Source: Gammaproteobacteria bacterium | GTDB lineage: Bacteria > Pseudomonadota > Gammaproteobacteria > Chromatiales > Chromatiaceae | Length of the DNA stretch: 64,000 nucleotides | Assembly: GCA_020445405.1 (NCBI GenBank) | Contig: JAGRGQ010000002.1 | Location: forward strand, 1 to 64,000 | Direction: 5' to 3' | Part shown: positions 17,065-26,484 of the stretch, piece after piece | Position numbering within the stretch: the first letter of the stretch is position 1 | Layout: every line of letters starts with the position of its first letter | Notes under the pieces: model-generated | The model's database searches: none | The model's input: only the letters and a program-made list of their open reading frames with translations | Told to the model about the DNA's origin: nothing | Position numbers and translations under genes: made by a program

Positions 17065-17335
17065 CCGGAAAGAAGCCCGCTGCTGTTTTCTTGACTCCTT
17101 CCGCTCAGACCATAAGGGCGCCATAAACCCTGCACCGGTTCAGAGGATGTCCTCCCGCCCGGAGAGGCCTCCTGCCCTGATCATCAGCAGGATGGTGGGC
17201 GCCGGATGGGGGATCTGAGCGAAGGCGGCAGCATCGCGATTTCCGGGTGATTTCGTCAGGATTTTTTACAATAACTTAAATTTTAAATAATAATTAATTT
17301 CTTATTAGTAATATTGTTCAGTGGGTTAGCCGGTT

Positions 17336-17351
17336 TGGCTTATTTTCTGCA
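17336..17351 (+). promoter_or_regulatory. Possible sigma-54 promoter of the PEP-CTERM gene
   Basis: TGGCTT-ATTTT-CTGCA keeps the -24 GG and -12 GC with correct spacing, and follows an AT-rich tract (17268-17320). RpoN control of PEP-CTERM genes through PrsK/PrsR is known, and an NtrC-type regulator is encoded 3 kb upstream. Matches are weaker than at 12045. Confidence 0.4.
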
Positions 17352-17437
17352 TATCTATCTGATACACCCGGTTTTTGCAGGGTGTGCTCCCCCCCAGATG
17401 ATTCAGACTGGCGAAACCGACCGGAAACAATCGAAAA

Positions 17438-18172
17438 ATGAAAAAAATCCTACTTCCGATTCTGCTGCTGTTTTCATTCTCACCTGCGCACGCGCTACTG
17501 CTGCATCAGGAATCCTTCGAACAGGCACCCGGAGGCACATACACGCTGACCACCGCATTTGACGATGGCGGTTTCGACTATTTCAATCGATACGCCGTGC
17601 CGGACAACGGCAACGCAGCCAGGGATGATTTTCAGACCGGTTGGGATGGTGGTTTCGGAATTCAGGCACAGGATATCGACGGGGATGGCGGTTCCAGGAT
17701 CGGCGCGATTGGCCTGACCGGGATAAATGTCGCCGGATTCACCGGGCTGCAGGTGACCATCTCTCTGGGCGCGCTGAACAGCGAGCCTGCTTTCAACAAC
17801 TTCGAACAGGCGGACGGAGATGGGATCAAGATTTTCGTCAGGCTTGACGGCGGTGCGGATACGCTCATCGGGCAATTCGCGCCGCCCGCCACAAACGGCA
17901 ATAGCGGGGATCTTTACCTGGATACCGATTTCAACGCCGTAGGCGACGCCGCACGCCTCTCCATCGCGCTTTCGGATTTTACTTTCCTGATCCCATCGGT
18001 GGGCTCGATTCTGGACGTGAGAGTCGAATTGACGTCAACCGACAGTTTCGAATCCCTGGCGGTGGACAATGTCCGTATCGATTCGGTTCCCGAACCGGCA
18101 ATGCTCGCGCTGTTGGGCTTCGGTCTGGCCTTTATCGGCTACCGGGTGCACCGCAGCAACAGGGCCGCGTAA
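17438..18172 (+). CDS. Secreted PEP-CTERM protein
   Basis: 244 residues. A Sec signal (MKKILLPILLLFSFSPAHA) leads into a beta-rich extracellular domain (about 20-215) with Asp/Gly-rich turns and no Cys, typical of PEP-CTERM surface proteins. It ends in a canonical sorting tail: VPEP at 217-220, a hydrophobic helix (AMLALLGFGLAFIGY) and basic residues (RVHRSNRAA). Exosortase cleaves near the PEP motif for delivery to the envelope or extracellular matrix. An exosortase is encoded 38 kb away but appears dedicated to its own neighbour, so the processing enzyme may lie outside the window. The ribosome site is weak. The upstream region has a possible sigma-54 promoter. Confidence 0.9.
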   Translation: MKKILLPILLLFSFSPAHALLLHQESFEQAPGGTYTLTTAFDDGGFDYFNRYAVPDNGNAARDDFQTGWDGGFGIQAQDIDGDGGSRIGAIGLTGINVAGFTGLQVTISLGALNSEPAFNNFEQADGDGIKIFVRLDGGADTLIGQFAPPATNGNSGDLYLDTDFNAVGDAARLSIALSDFTFLIPSVGSILDVRVELTSTDSFESLAVDNVRIDSVPEPAMLALLGFGLAFIGYRVHRSNRAA

Positions 18173-18322
18173 CGATAACCGAAGCCGGTCTGTTTGCCCG
18201 GTAATGCTTCGCTCCGATGGGGTTTCAGCGGCACCCGTCGGCGGTTTCCCCATCTCTGCCGCCAGCGGTATTGCCGATGGCGATCAATGAGGAATACCGT
18301 CTGGAAAACCGCGCGACACGCC

Positions 18323-20410
18323 CTAGACTTTGAACTGGCCTACCAGCCCCTGCAAGTCGCCCGCCAGACTGGCAAGTTCCTGCGTGGAACGACTGAGTTC
18401 CAGAGCGCCCGCCGATGTTCTGCTGGAGACCTCGTTGATCATGACGATGCTTTTGTCCACGCCGTTGACTGTAATATGCTGTGATTCCGCAGTTCGCGCG
18501 ATCTGCTGGTTCAGCCCCGAGATTGCCGCCACCAGACTCGCAACCTCGGTCAGACTCCTGCTTGCCTGACTGGCGGGATCGACACTGGCCTCGGTTTTGC
18601 TCCTTGCGGAACTCATGACGCTGTTGGCCTGCGCCGTGCCCTCCTGCACTTTACTGATTATCGCGTTGATCTCACTGATTGAGGCATGCGTTCGGGCTGC
18701 CAGTCCACGAACCTCATCCGCCACTACCGCGAAACCCCGGCCCTGCTCTCCCGCTCTGGCCGCTTCGATTGCCGCGTTCAGCGCCAGCAGATTGGTCTGT
18801 TCCGATATACCGCGAATCACATCCAGTACCACGCTGATCTCGGCGCTCTTCTGTTCCAGGCTGTTCACTACGCCGGTGGCGTCCTGAACCTCATCAACCA
18901 CCTCTTTGATCCGGGTTACGGTGGCCTGGACGATATCCCGACTTTTCGTCGTTTCGTCATTTGCCGCCTTGGCCTGCTCCTCCGCCTGCGAAGTGCTGCC
19001 GACAACCTCCTGAAAACTGGCGGTCAATTCATTCACCGCGGTCGCTACCGATGCAATCTCCTGCTGTTGATGATTGACCTCTTCGCCGGTTCGGTCCGCA
19101 ACCGCCGCGATAGCGCGGCTGGTATGCACCAATTTGTCAACGGAGGACTGCAGCGTGACGATCATTGCGCGCAGTTTGCTGCTGAAGGCGTTAAACGCTC
19201 TTGCCACATCCGCTATCTCGTCATTGCTTTTTACCGCCAGCTCCACGGTCAGGTCGCCATCACCCTCGGCAATGTGGTTCAACTGGTGCCGGATTTCGGT
19301 AACCGGTTTCGCGATAGACCTGACTGTCACCCAGTAGATCGGCAGCGCGAACAGAAGACCCAGCACGACGGCGATCAGGATCGCGTTGAATCCGGTCTGC
19401 ACCAGAGTGTTCAATGTCTCCCGTTCGGTATTGATATCGCTGCGAATGCTTTTATGCAGGGATTCCCCCTGCAGCGTCAGCTCATCGGCGACTGCAGCGT
19501 AGCGCGTATGTGCGTTGTTCATTGCGATAAACGAATCCATCGCGGATTGCAGCAGCAATTTGTGCTGCGCTTTAAGTTCCTTCAGCGCCTGGCTGTAACT
19601 GCGGCCCGTAGCAGGCCCTCGTTTCACGATCTTTTGAAAAAGTTCGTCTTCAACGATGGTCTCAATCGCGTAGCTGAGATCCTCGAATATTGTATCGCTC
19701 CGGGTTTTCAGTTCCGGATCTTCGGTATTGTCCTTGAACTGCCGGTACAGGTTCAGTCTCGACAATATGGCCAGCTTCGCCTCCCCCGCGGCGCTGATGA
19801 TCACCAGCAGGTCACGCGCCGCATCCGCAGGCTCTGAACGCTGTTGTTCCGCTTCAATGCCGGCGCCTGTGCTGTCAGCCGCTCTTTGCAGGTCATATTC
19901 ACTGGCGGTGTTCAGATCCTGAATCATCATCTGATCGCTGGCCAGACGCTCCACATCGATCAGCAGCTGTTCGAAATAGGCACTGTTGGCCGACAGATCC
20001 GCTTCGTATCTGACAAAGGTTTCATGTGACCGGGTAAGCGTCTCCCTGGCTGCAACAAAAGCCTGCATCCGTTGCGAGAGTTCTTCCAGATCCCGTGAAT
20101 CGGTGCGGCCGCTGGAGGTCAGCATCTTCAGCGCATTTGTTGCCGATTCATCCAGCTGCTGTACTGCGTCGCTGATATCGGCATTGCGGCCACCGATCAA
20201 CAGACCGTCTACGCTGAGCAACTGTTTCTGAACGCTCTGAATACCGGTTTCCACGGCCACCATCGAATCCAGTACCGGTCCGGTGATATTGGCAAGCGCC
20301 CGGTTGAGCGTATTGATGACCCAGTGGCTGGTTATGCCTGTGATCAGCAGAATAAGACCTACGGAAAGGAAGCCGCCGCCTATTTTTACACCGATACTCA
20401 ATCTACGCAT
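18323..20410 (-). CDS. Methyl-accepting chemotaxis protein
   Basis: 695 residues: membrane helix at 8-32, a long helical periplasmic sensor (about 33-335), a second membrane helix near 340-362 ([20 protein letters not shown]), a HAMP domain (about 360-415, with [12 protein letters not shown]), and a cytoplasmic coiled coil whose hairpin tip carries the conserved [34 protein letters not shown]. The tip binds CheA/CheW. The helical-bundle sensor does not reveal a ligand. No other chemotaxis gene is nearby. It is convergent with the PEP-CTERM gene. No clear sigma-28 site was found upstream. Confidence 0.95.
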   Translation of the reverse strand: MRRLSIGVKIGGGFLSVGLILLITGITSHWVINTLNRALANITGPVLDSMVAVETGIQSVQKQLLSVDGLLIGGRNADISDAVQQLDESATNALKMLTSSGRTDSRDLEELSQRMQAFVAARETLTRSHETFVRYEADLSANSAYFEQLLIDVERLASDQMMIQDLNTASEYDLQRAADSTGAGIEAEQQRSEPADAARDLLVIISAAGEAKLAILSRLNLYRQFKDNTEDPELKTRSDTIFEDLSYAIETIVEDELFQKIVKRGPATGRSYSQALKELKAQHKLLLQSAMDSFIAMNNAHTRYAAVADELTLQGESLHKSIRSDINTERETLNTLVQTGFNAILIAVVLGLLFALPIYWVTVRSIAKPVTEIRHQLNHIAEGDGDLTVELAVKSNDEIADVARAFNAFSSKLRAMIVTLQSSVDKLVHTSRAIAAVADRTGEEVNHQQQEIASVATAVNELTASFQEVVGSTSQAEEQAKAANDETTKSRDIVQATVTRIKEVVDEVQDATGVVNSLEQKSAEISVVLDVIRGISEQTNLLALNAAIEAARAGEQGRGFAVVADEVRGLAARTHASISEINAIISKVQEGTAQANSVMSSARSKTEASVDPASQASRSLTEVASLVAAISGLNQQIARTAESQHITVNGVDKSIVMINEVSSRTSAGALELSRSTQELASLAGDLQGLVGQFKV

Positions 20411-20748
20411 ATTTGCTGTTGATTGCGGGGTGTAACCCTCTTGATGAACCTCTTTAGGGGTTTTTACCCATGCAATTCCGTTTGGCTGTCAATGCACTCT
20501 AGTGTCGACTGTGGATGGCAAAACTTTAGGGATTGGAGCGAGGTTGAAAAGCCAGTATATTCAACACCGCCTTGCTGAGATTCCGGCTATCCGATAGCGT
20601 AAACCGGCATATCGGAGAGATGGGGCAAAGGGCCGAAAGAGCCCGGCACGGGTCATCCACAGACCCTTCCCCATCTGGTGCGGTTTCAGGCCCGGTCGCG
20701 ATGACCCGGATACCGACTCGTGTTTGAAAATTTTCAGGAGAATAAACA
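20411..20748. other. Divergent promoter region without recognisable genes
   Basis: 338 bases between the chemoreceptor and the dienelactone hydrolase. It contains CAGGAG at about 20735-20740 serving the latter's GTG start. No palindromic operator or RNA was recognised. Confidence 0.35.
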
Positions 20749-21630
20749 GTGACCAGCAGCGCCATAGATAAGCAAATCTACGATTTATACGATGAGTATT
20801 GCCATGGTTACATGAACAGGCGGGATTTCCTGAATCGCGCCAGCGCGATATCGGTCGCCGGAATGTCTGGCCTTGCCATGGCCCAGGCGCTGTTGCCGCG
20901 TTATGCGCAAGCACAGACGATATCCTCCACCGATGAGCGCATCAGCGCAAACCACGTCGAGTACGAATCTCCGGGCGGCACCTCGGGCGATATGCGCGGT
21001 TATCTGGTGCATCCGGCCGCCGCCGCTCCTTTTCCGGCGGTCATTGTCATCCACGAGAACCGCGGTCTGAACCCCTATATCGAAGACGTCGCACGCCGGC
21101 TCGCGGTGGAGGGATTTCTGGTGCTGGCGCCGGACGGGTTGTTTCCGGTGGGGGGGTATCCCGGCAATGACGACGACGGACGCACACTGCAAAGCAGTCT
21201 GGACCAGGCGGAGCTGAAGACGGATATGTTGAACAGCGCGAAATTTCTCAAGTCACATGCACTGTCGAACGGAAACCTGGGCGCGGTCGGTTTTTGCTGG
21301 GGTGGCGGCACAGCGAACTATCTTGCCGTGGAAATGGGCGCCGATCTCTCGGCTGCCGTCCCTTTTTATGGCGCTGCCCCAAAAAGCGAAGACGTTGCAA
21401 AAATTCAGTCGCCGCTGCTGATTCAGTCAGCCGAAGACGATCCAAGGATCAACGCCATGTGGCCCGAGTTTGAAGCCGCGCTGAAGGCGAACCAGAAGCA
21501 ATATATGCGCTATCTGTATTCCGGAACACGTCACGGTTTTCACAACAATACAACACCCAGATACAACGAAGTGGCGGCGAATCTGGCCTGGGAACGCACC
21601 GTGGAATTCTTTCGCGAAAAGCTGGTTTAG
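20749..21630 (+). CDS. Tat-exported dienelactone hydrolase family protein
   Basis: 293 residues from a GTG start with CAGGAG upstream. The N-terminal RRDFLNRASAIS followed by a hydrophobic stretch is a twin-arginine signal. The body is an alpha/beta hydrolase of the dienelactone hydrolase family: oxyanion loop VIHENRGLNPYIEDVARR, nucleophile elbow GFCWGGG with Cys in the nucleophile position, acid in SAEDDPRIN and His in GTRHGFHN. This architecture matches the YghX/carboxymethylenebutenolidase-like group. The natural substrate is unknown; these enzymes hydrolyse lactones and esters. It stands alone before a ModA-like gene on the same strand. Confidence 0.9.
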   Translation: MTSSAIDKQIYDLYDEYCHGYMNRRDFLNRASAISVAGMSGLAMAQALLPRYAQAQTISSTDERISANHVEYESPGGTSGDMRGYLVHPAAAAPFPAVIVIHENRGLNPYIEDVARRLAVEGFLVLAPDGLFPVGGYPGNDDDGRTLQSSLDQAELKTDMLNSAKFLKSHALSNGNLGAVGFCWGGGTANYLAVEMGADLSAAVPFYGAAPKSEDVAKIQSPLLIQSAEDDPRINAMWPEFEAALKANQKQYMRYLYSGTRHGFHNNTTPRYNEVAANLAWERTVEFFREKLV

Positions 21631-21817
21631 CGCCACTCCAGCGGAAATCCAACGGAGATCGATCGCTGTATCGGGCACGCACAATACCATTGCCGGCTCA
21701 CCCGGGCGGCGCGTTTTGAATTCACCCGTTCAGCACGAATTTCCGGCGATCGTTTGCGGTTGACTCCCTGAAACTGAACAGTTGCCGAATCTCTCTGTCG
21801 GCGGAAAGGAGGAAGAG

Positions 21818-22585
21818 ATGAATGTACGGACCTGGTGGGCGGCAATTTTGTCCGGCGTGTTGCTTTGGAGCGCAGCGACAGGCGCGATCCGGGCGGAGGA
21901 TCTGAGGGTATACAGCGGCGGGGCTGTCAAGTCCGGCCTGAGCGAAGCGGTGAAACTATTCGGCGAACGCGAGGGGATCGGGGTCGCGGTGGAGTTCATA
22001 CCGATGGGGCCCCTGATGAAGCGGCTGGAGGACGGCGAAGTCCCGGATGTCGTGGTGCTGGCGCAAGGGCGTATGGAAACTGCGCTGGAGAAGCGCTGGA
22101 TTGTACCGGACACCGTCGTCGACGTGGGGCGGGTTGCCATGGGCGTGGCGGTGCACAAGGATGCACCCACCCCGGATATCTCCACCCCGGAGGCATTCAG
22201 GGATCTGCTGCTGCAGGCCGGATCCGTGGTCTATATCGATCCCAGTATAGGCACCAGCGGGCGTCACTTCGCCAAGGTGCTGGAGAGATTGGGGATTGCC
22301 GAAGAGGTCAACGCCAAGGCGGTACTTGGAACAGGCGGCTACGTCGTGGCGCCGGTAGGGCGCGGTGAAGTGGAGGTGGGGATTCATCAAATCACCGAGA
22401 TCCTGCCGGTGGAAGGGGTGAAAATGGTTGGACCCCTGCCGCCGCCTCTGGGCCGGGAAACCCTCTATCGCGGTGCGGTGATGGTCGCTTCGGCCCGGCA
22501 GGAGATGTCACGGCGCTTTCTTGCCTATCTGCGCAGCGTTGAAGTGCGCGCCATGTTCAAGGCACGGGGGTTTATCGAGGAGTAA
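21818..22585 (+). CDS. Periplasmic molybdate-type (ModA-like) substrate-binding protein
   Basis: 255 residues with a Sec signal (cleavage near IRAED). The mature protein starts LRVYSGGAVKSGLSEAVKLF, like the first strand and helix of ModA-type oxyanion-binding proteins, and continues with GPLMKRLEDGEVPDVVVLA, SIGTSGRHFAKVLERLG and GIHQITEILP. The fold is a type II periplasmic binding protein. No permease or ATPase gene lies beside it, so it may work with a distant transporter or as a receptor; the ligand could be an anion or a small organic molecule. AAAGGAGG gives a strong start at 21818. Confidence 0.8.
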   Translation: MNVRTWWAAILSGVLLWSAATGAIRAEDLRVYSGGAVKSGLSEAVKLFGEREGIGVAVEFIPMGPLMKRLEDGEVPDVVVLAQGRMETALEKRWIVPDTVVDVGRVAMGVAVHKDAPTPDISTPEAFRDLLLQAGSVVYIDPSIGTSGRHFAKVLERLGIAEEVNAKAVLGTGGYVVAPVGRGEVEVGIHQITEILPVEGVKMVGPLPPPLGRETLYRGAVMVASARQEMSRRFLAYLRSVEVRAMFKARGFIEE

Positions 22586-22656
22586 GCAAACCTGCGACCG
22601 GGCAGCAGCCGGCGGGATTTGGGGAGGTTCCCGCGGTGCAGCGGCGCACGCGTTCC

Positions 22657-23973
22657 TCACAGTGCGATACCCATTAACGCGACAGGCAGCCAGGTGGCGA
22701 TTTCAGGGAAGATGCAGAGCAGAATAATGCCCACCACCATGCAGAGCATGAATGGCAGCGCGCCGCGCAGAATGGTGGTCAGTTTTATCTCGGGTGCAAT
22801 GCCGTTGATAACATAGAGGTTCAGGCCGACCGGCGGGGTGATCAGGCCGATCTCCATGTTGATGGTCAGTACTACCGCGAACCAGTAAGGATCGAATCCT
22901 GCCGCCTGTATTATCGGTAACAGAATCGGCGCGGTCATCAGGATGACCGCGACCGGCGGCAGGAAAAATCCGGCCACCAGCAGAAACAGGTTGATGATCG
23001 CCATCAACACCCAGCGGTTTACCTCCAGGGCGGCGATGGACTCGGCCACCGTCTGGGTCACGAACAGCGACGACATCATGTAGGCGAACAGCGCAGAGGC
23101 GGCGATGATCATCAGGATCATGACGCTCTCTTTCATCGAGTCGCTGACGATTTTCCAGATTTTCCTTGGTTGCCAGACACGGTAGATCACTGCCACCAGA
23201 ATCAGGCAGAGGAGGGCACCGACGCCGGCCGCTTCGGAAGGGGTTGCCACGCCGCCGTAGAGTACGAACAGAACCCCGGCGATGATAACCAGAAACGGAA
23301 GAACCCGTGGCAGCACCTCCATCTTCTGGGCAAAGGAGAAGCCCATGGCGGCGTCCCGAAAACTGTAGCCACCTCTGTGCGCGGCAAACAGCGACCAGCC
23401 CATGAAGAGTATGGTCAGCATGACGCCCGGCAGCAGCCCGGCAATGAACAGACGCCCGATGGAGGTTTCGGTGGCGATGCCGTAGACGATCATGGTGATG
23501 GAGGGGGGGATCAATATGCCCAATGTGCCGCCGGCCGCGATGGCGCCGGTCGCAAGCCCGTCCGGATAACCGCGCTTGCGCATCTCGGGAATACCCATTT
23601 TACCAATGGCCGCGCAGGTGGCGGGGGACGAACCGCTGAGGGCCGCAAAAACCGAACAGGCGCCGATATTGGAGATGATCAGGCCGCCGGGCAGACGGTG
23701 CAGCCAGCGGTCGAGCGCTTCGTAAAGATCCTTGCCTGCCGGCGATGAGGCCACGGCCGAGCCCATGACGATAAACATCGGTATCGATACCAGCGAGAAC
23801 TCGGCAATTCCGGCAAAAAAGGTTTCGGCGAGAACACCCAGTGCATCCATGCCTTCGAACGCAACCAGAAAACCGACCGAAACCAGACCCAGACCGAATG
23901 CGACCGGGATGCCCGAGGCGAGTACGACGATGGTAACGAGCGAAACCAGGATGCCAATGTTCAACGGATCCAT
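22657..23973 (-). CDS. dctM: TRAP transporter large permease (DctM)
   Basis: 438 residues with 12 or more membrane segments. Typical DctM blocks are visible: IPMFIVMGSAVASSPAGKDLYEALDRW, SGSSPATCAAIGKMGIPEM, GTLGILIPPSITMIVYGI and TPPVGLNLYVINGI. It forms the Na+-driven transport channel with DctQ. It is the last gene of a DctP-DctQ-DctM unit, starting 4 bases after the DctQ stop. The substrate is inferred to be malonate from the divergent MatR-like/MatB module, as in MatPQM systems. Confidence 0.95.
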   Translation of the reverse strand: MDPLNIGILVSLVTIVVLASGIPVAFGLGLVSVGFLVAFEGMDALGVLAETFFAGIAEFSLVSIPMFIVMGSAVASSPAGKDLYEALDRWLHRLPGGLIISNIGACSVFAALSGSSPATCAAIGKMGIPEMRKRGYPDGLATGAIAAGGTLGILIPPSITMIVYGIATETSIGRLFIAGLLPGVMLTILFMGWSLFAAHRGGYSFRDAAMGFSFAQKMEVLPRVLPFLVIIAGVLFVLYGGVATPSEAAGVGALLCLILVAVIYRVWQPRKIWKIVSDSMKESVMILMIIAASALFAYMMSSLFVTQTVAESIAALEVNRWVLMAIINLFLLVAGFFLPPVAVILMTAPILLPIIQAAGFDPYWFAVVLTINMEIGLITPPVGLNLYVINGIAPEIKLTTILRGALPFMLCMVVGIILLCIFPEIATWLPVALMGIAL

Positions 23974-23976
23974 AAG

Positions 23977-24504
23977 CTATTCGCCCTCGTAAGGATTGTG
24001 AGCTTCCATCGCGAATGGCATGGCGTGTCCGGTTACGAGTGCCAGGATGTCAGCTGCATACTGCAGCGACAAAAGACCGATACCGATCGGCATGGGCAGA
24101 TAAGGAATCCACAGCGGTAGCGCCCAAACAGTGTCGGTTGTCCATCCGCCTTCAAGCGCCTCGACGAACAGTTCGAACCCGTTCCAGGTCAGCAGAACAC
24201 AAAAGAGCAGACCGCCGGTGCTGGCGATCAGGGCCAGCATGCGCCGCCCGCGTTCGCCCAGATACAGCGGCAGCAGGTCCACGTTGACGTGGCCCTTGAT
24301 CAGCAGTACGTACGGACTGCCGATGAAGGTGGCGGCAACCAGGGAGAAGATGACGAACTCGGTCTGCCAGATGGTCGAGTCATTGAGGAAGTAGCGAATA
24401 ACCACCATCTGGCAGACAACTAGGATGGCCAGCAGAACCAGAACGGCCGCAACAACACCGCACGCTTTGGATACCGTGGCAACCGATTTGATGAAGAGCC
24501 GCAT
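23977..24504 (-). CDS. dctQ: TRAP transporter small permease (DctQ)
   Basis: 175 residues with four membrane helices (about 15-38, 48-70, 90-112 and 134-156). The family block ILVVCQMVVIRYFLN...WQTEFVIFSLVA is present. It is the small membrane partner that stabilises DctM. It lies 82 bases downstream of the binding-protein gene and nearly abuts dctM, so all three form one operon reading away from the GntR gene. Confidence 0.93.
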   Translation of the reverse strand: MRLFIKSVATVSKACGVVAAVLVLLAILVVCQMVVIRYFLNDSTIWQTEFVIFSLVAATFIGSPYVLLIKGHVNVDLLPLYLGERGRRMLALIASTGGLLFCVLLTWNGFELFVEALEGGWTTDTVWALPLWIPYLPMPIGIGLLSLQYAADILALVTGHAMPFAMEAHNPYEGE

Positions 24505-24585
24505 GCCGGATTGTCTCCGCGAAGCAGATGTCGGATACGCTCGGTCAACCGCCCGCTGTGACGACCGACCAAAAAGCCTGCACCG

Positions 24586-25587
24586 TCAGTCGACAGCGAG
24601 CGCCTTCTCTATCAGCTCCTTACCGCCCGGAACCTTTTCGGAAAAGAGCTTATAGGAGGTATCCTGGGCAATATCCTTCCACGCCTGTGCCTGCTCGGCA
24701 CTCATCGTCACCACTTCGACCCCGGCTTTCCTGAATACATCGACCATTTTACTGTCCAGCCCCTTGGCCTCGGCGGTCATGTAGTCCTCCGCTTTCCTGC
24801 CTGCGGCCATCAGCGCATCCTGCTGTGCTTTGTTGAGTTTTTCCCAGCTGCGTTTGGACATCAGGATCGGCTCATACATGAACCACAAGGCGTGATCGCC
24901 GGGTGCGGTCAGGCACTTCACCTGCTCGTAGAGACGGTAGGAGACGAAGCTGCCGGAACTGGTATTGGCTGCATCCAGAACACCGGTCTGCATGGCTTGA
25001 TAGATGGCAGAGCTGGGCATCGAGGAGATAGAGGCGCCGGCGCCGGCCATCATCTGCTCGAAAGCCGGTCCGGCGGCTCGGGTCACCTGGCCTTTGATGG
25101 ATTCCGGCTCCAGAATGCAGTTTTTCTTCGAGGCAAAGCCGCCGGCCAGCCAGGCGTCGGCAAGCACGACCACGCCGGCATCGTTGATGATTTTTTTGAT
25201 GTCCTGCATGAACGGCGAGTTATTCAGGCGCAGCGCATGGTCATGGTTTTTCACCAGCCCCGGCATCAGAGTGGCGCTGAACTGCGGATGACGCCCACTG
25301 GCGTAGTCGAGCGGGAAGGCCGAAATGTCGAGTTGCCCCTTTACCATCGCGCTCCACTGCTCTTTGGGTTTGAACAGCGATTTCCCCGGGTAGACTTTCA
25401 GTTCGAGGTCGACGTTGGCGGCGGCGACTTCGCGCGCGATGATCTGCACCATCTCATCGCGCACATCGCCTTTGCCGCCCGGCCATTGATGCGATGCTTT
25501 CAGCTGGACTGCCAGGGATGGACCCGCAAGTAGTACGCCTGCCGCCGCCAGACCAGCCGCAAGCAACGTTTTCCGGACTAGATTCAT
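24586..25587 (-). CDS. dctP: TRAP transporter periplasmic binding protein (DctP), probable malonate receptor
   Basis: 333 residues. A signal peptide (MNLVRKTLLAAGLAAAGVLLAGPSLA) precedes a DctP/SiaP-type binding domain: LKASHQWPGGKGDVRDEMVQ, LKVYPGKSLFKPKEQW, the TRAP-typical Arg in VTRAAGPAFEQMM for carboxylate binding, and the long hinge helix near the C-terminus. The start at 25587 follows GGAGGA. It is the first gene of the TRAP operon and divergent from the GntR regulator. The palindrome at 25695-25706 lies in the gap. Confidence 0.93.
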   Translation of the reverse strand: MNLVRKTLLAAGLAAAGVLLAGPSLAVQLKASHQWPGGKGDVRDEMVQIIAREVAAANVDLELKVYPGKSLFKPKEQWSAMVKGQLDISAFPLDYASGRHPQFSATLMPGLVKNHDHALRLNNSPFMQDIKKIINDAGVVVLADAWLAGGFASKKNCILEPESIKGQVTRAAGPAFEQMMAGAGASISSMPSSAIYQAMQTGVLDAANTSSGSFVSYRLYEQVKCLTAPGDHALWFMYEPILMSKRSWEKLNKAQQDALMAAGRKAEDYMTAEAKGLDSKMVDVFRKAGVEVVTMSAEQAQAWKDIAQDTSYKLFSEKVPGGKELIEKALAVD

Positions 25588-25694
25588 CGAAGTATCCTCC
25601 ATCTTTTTTAATGATTCTCTGCGACGCGCTGGCCGCAGGCTTCAGCGCAATGAGTGGATGACAGTAGGGTTATTCTGCATATCTGTCAATCGAT

Positions 25695-25706
25695 ATTGTA
25701 TACAAT
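25695..25706. promoter_or_regulatory. MatR-like GntR operator
   Basis: ATTGTATACAAT is a perfect 12-bp palindrome in the 187-base gap between dctP and the GntR gene. The core TTGTATACAA is the site type reported for MatR of malonate operons in rhizobia, so it is the probable operator for both divergent transcripts. Confidence 0.65.
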
Positions 25707-25774
25707 GATAGCTTTACTGTGCAAAATAAACTGGCTAATGTAGCGGGCGTGATGGATTTCAGGAGGTTTGGGCA

Positions 25775-26446
25775 TTGGTCACCGAGCGCGTTTCATCGCT
25801 GGCGAAGGCGCTGGAGCAGGAGATTATTGTCGGTCTGTTGCGTCCGGGTGAGCGGCTCGATGAGACCTCTATTGCGGAACGTTTCAATGTTTCCCGCACC
25901 CCGGTTCGCGAGGCATTGCGCCACCTCTCCTCGATCGGCCTGGTGGAGCTGCGTCCCCGCCGCGGTGCCGTCGTCGCATCTCCAGGACTCAAGGATCTGC
26001 TGGAGATGTTCGAAGTGATGGCGGAACTGGAAGGAATGTGCGGGCGGCTGGCGGCGCGGCGTCTGTCGGAACGGGGCCGGACCGAGCTGCGGCAACTGCA
26101 CGAACGGAGCAGAGTTTTTGTTGATGACGGCGACAGTGATGGTTACTACGAAGCGAATGTTGCGTTTCATGAAGCGATATACCAGGGCGGGCAGAACCGG
26201 TTCCTCGCGGATCAGACACGCAGGATACGCAACCGGCTGGCTCCCTACCGTCGACTGCAACTGCGTCGGCGCAACCGGCTTGCCGAATCTTTTGCTGAGC
26301 ACGACAGGATTCTTCACGCCATTATGGACGGGAATGAGCAGCTGGTGGACGAACTGTTACAGGCTCACGTCACTGTGCAGGGCGGGTCGTTCACCGATTT
26401 CATCGCCAGTCTTTCCGCGGAACTGGACCAGCGGGTTGCCGGTTAG
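25775..26446 (+). CDS. GntR-family (FCD) regulator, MatR-like
   Basis: 223 residues from a TTG start with AGGAGG at 25761-25766. N-terminal winged helix (LRPGERLDETSIAERFNVSRTPVREALRHL) and C-terminal FCD ligand domain with the metal-binding pattern (EANVAFHEAIY, HDRILHAIMDGNEQL). FCD proteins usually sense carboxylates. It is divergent from a TRAP operon and upstream of matB by 38 bases, matching MatR in role and position. Confidence 0.9.
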   Translation: MVTERVSSLAKALEQEIIVGLLRPGERLDETSIAERFNVSRTPVREALRHLSSIGLVELRPRRGAVVASPGLKDLLEMFEVMAELEGMCGRLAARRLSERGRTELRQLHERSRVFVDDGDSDGYYEANVAFHEAIYQGGQNRFLADQTRRIRNRLAPYRRLQLRRRNRLAESFAEHDRILHAIMDGNEQLVDELLQAHVTVQGGSFTDFIASLSAELDQRVAG

Positions 26447-26484
26447 TCTGTGTCCGGCTGTTGGATAGCGACAGGAGCAGAACC

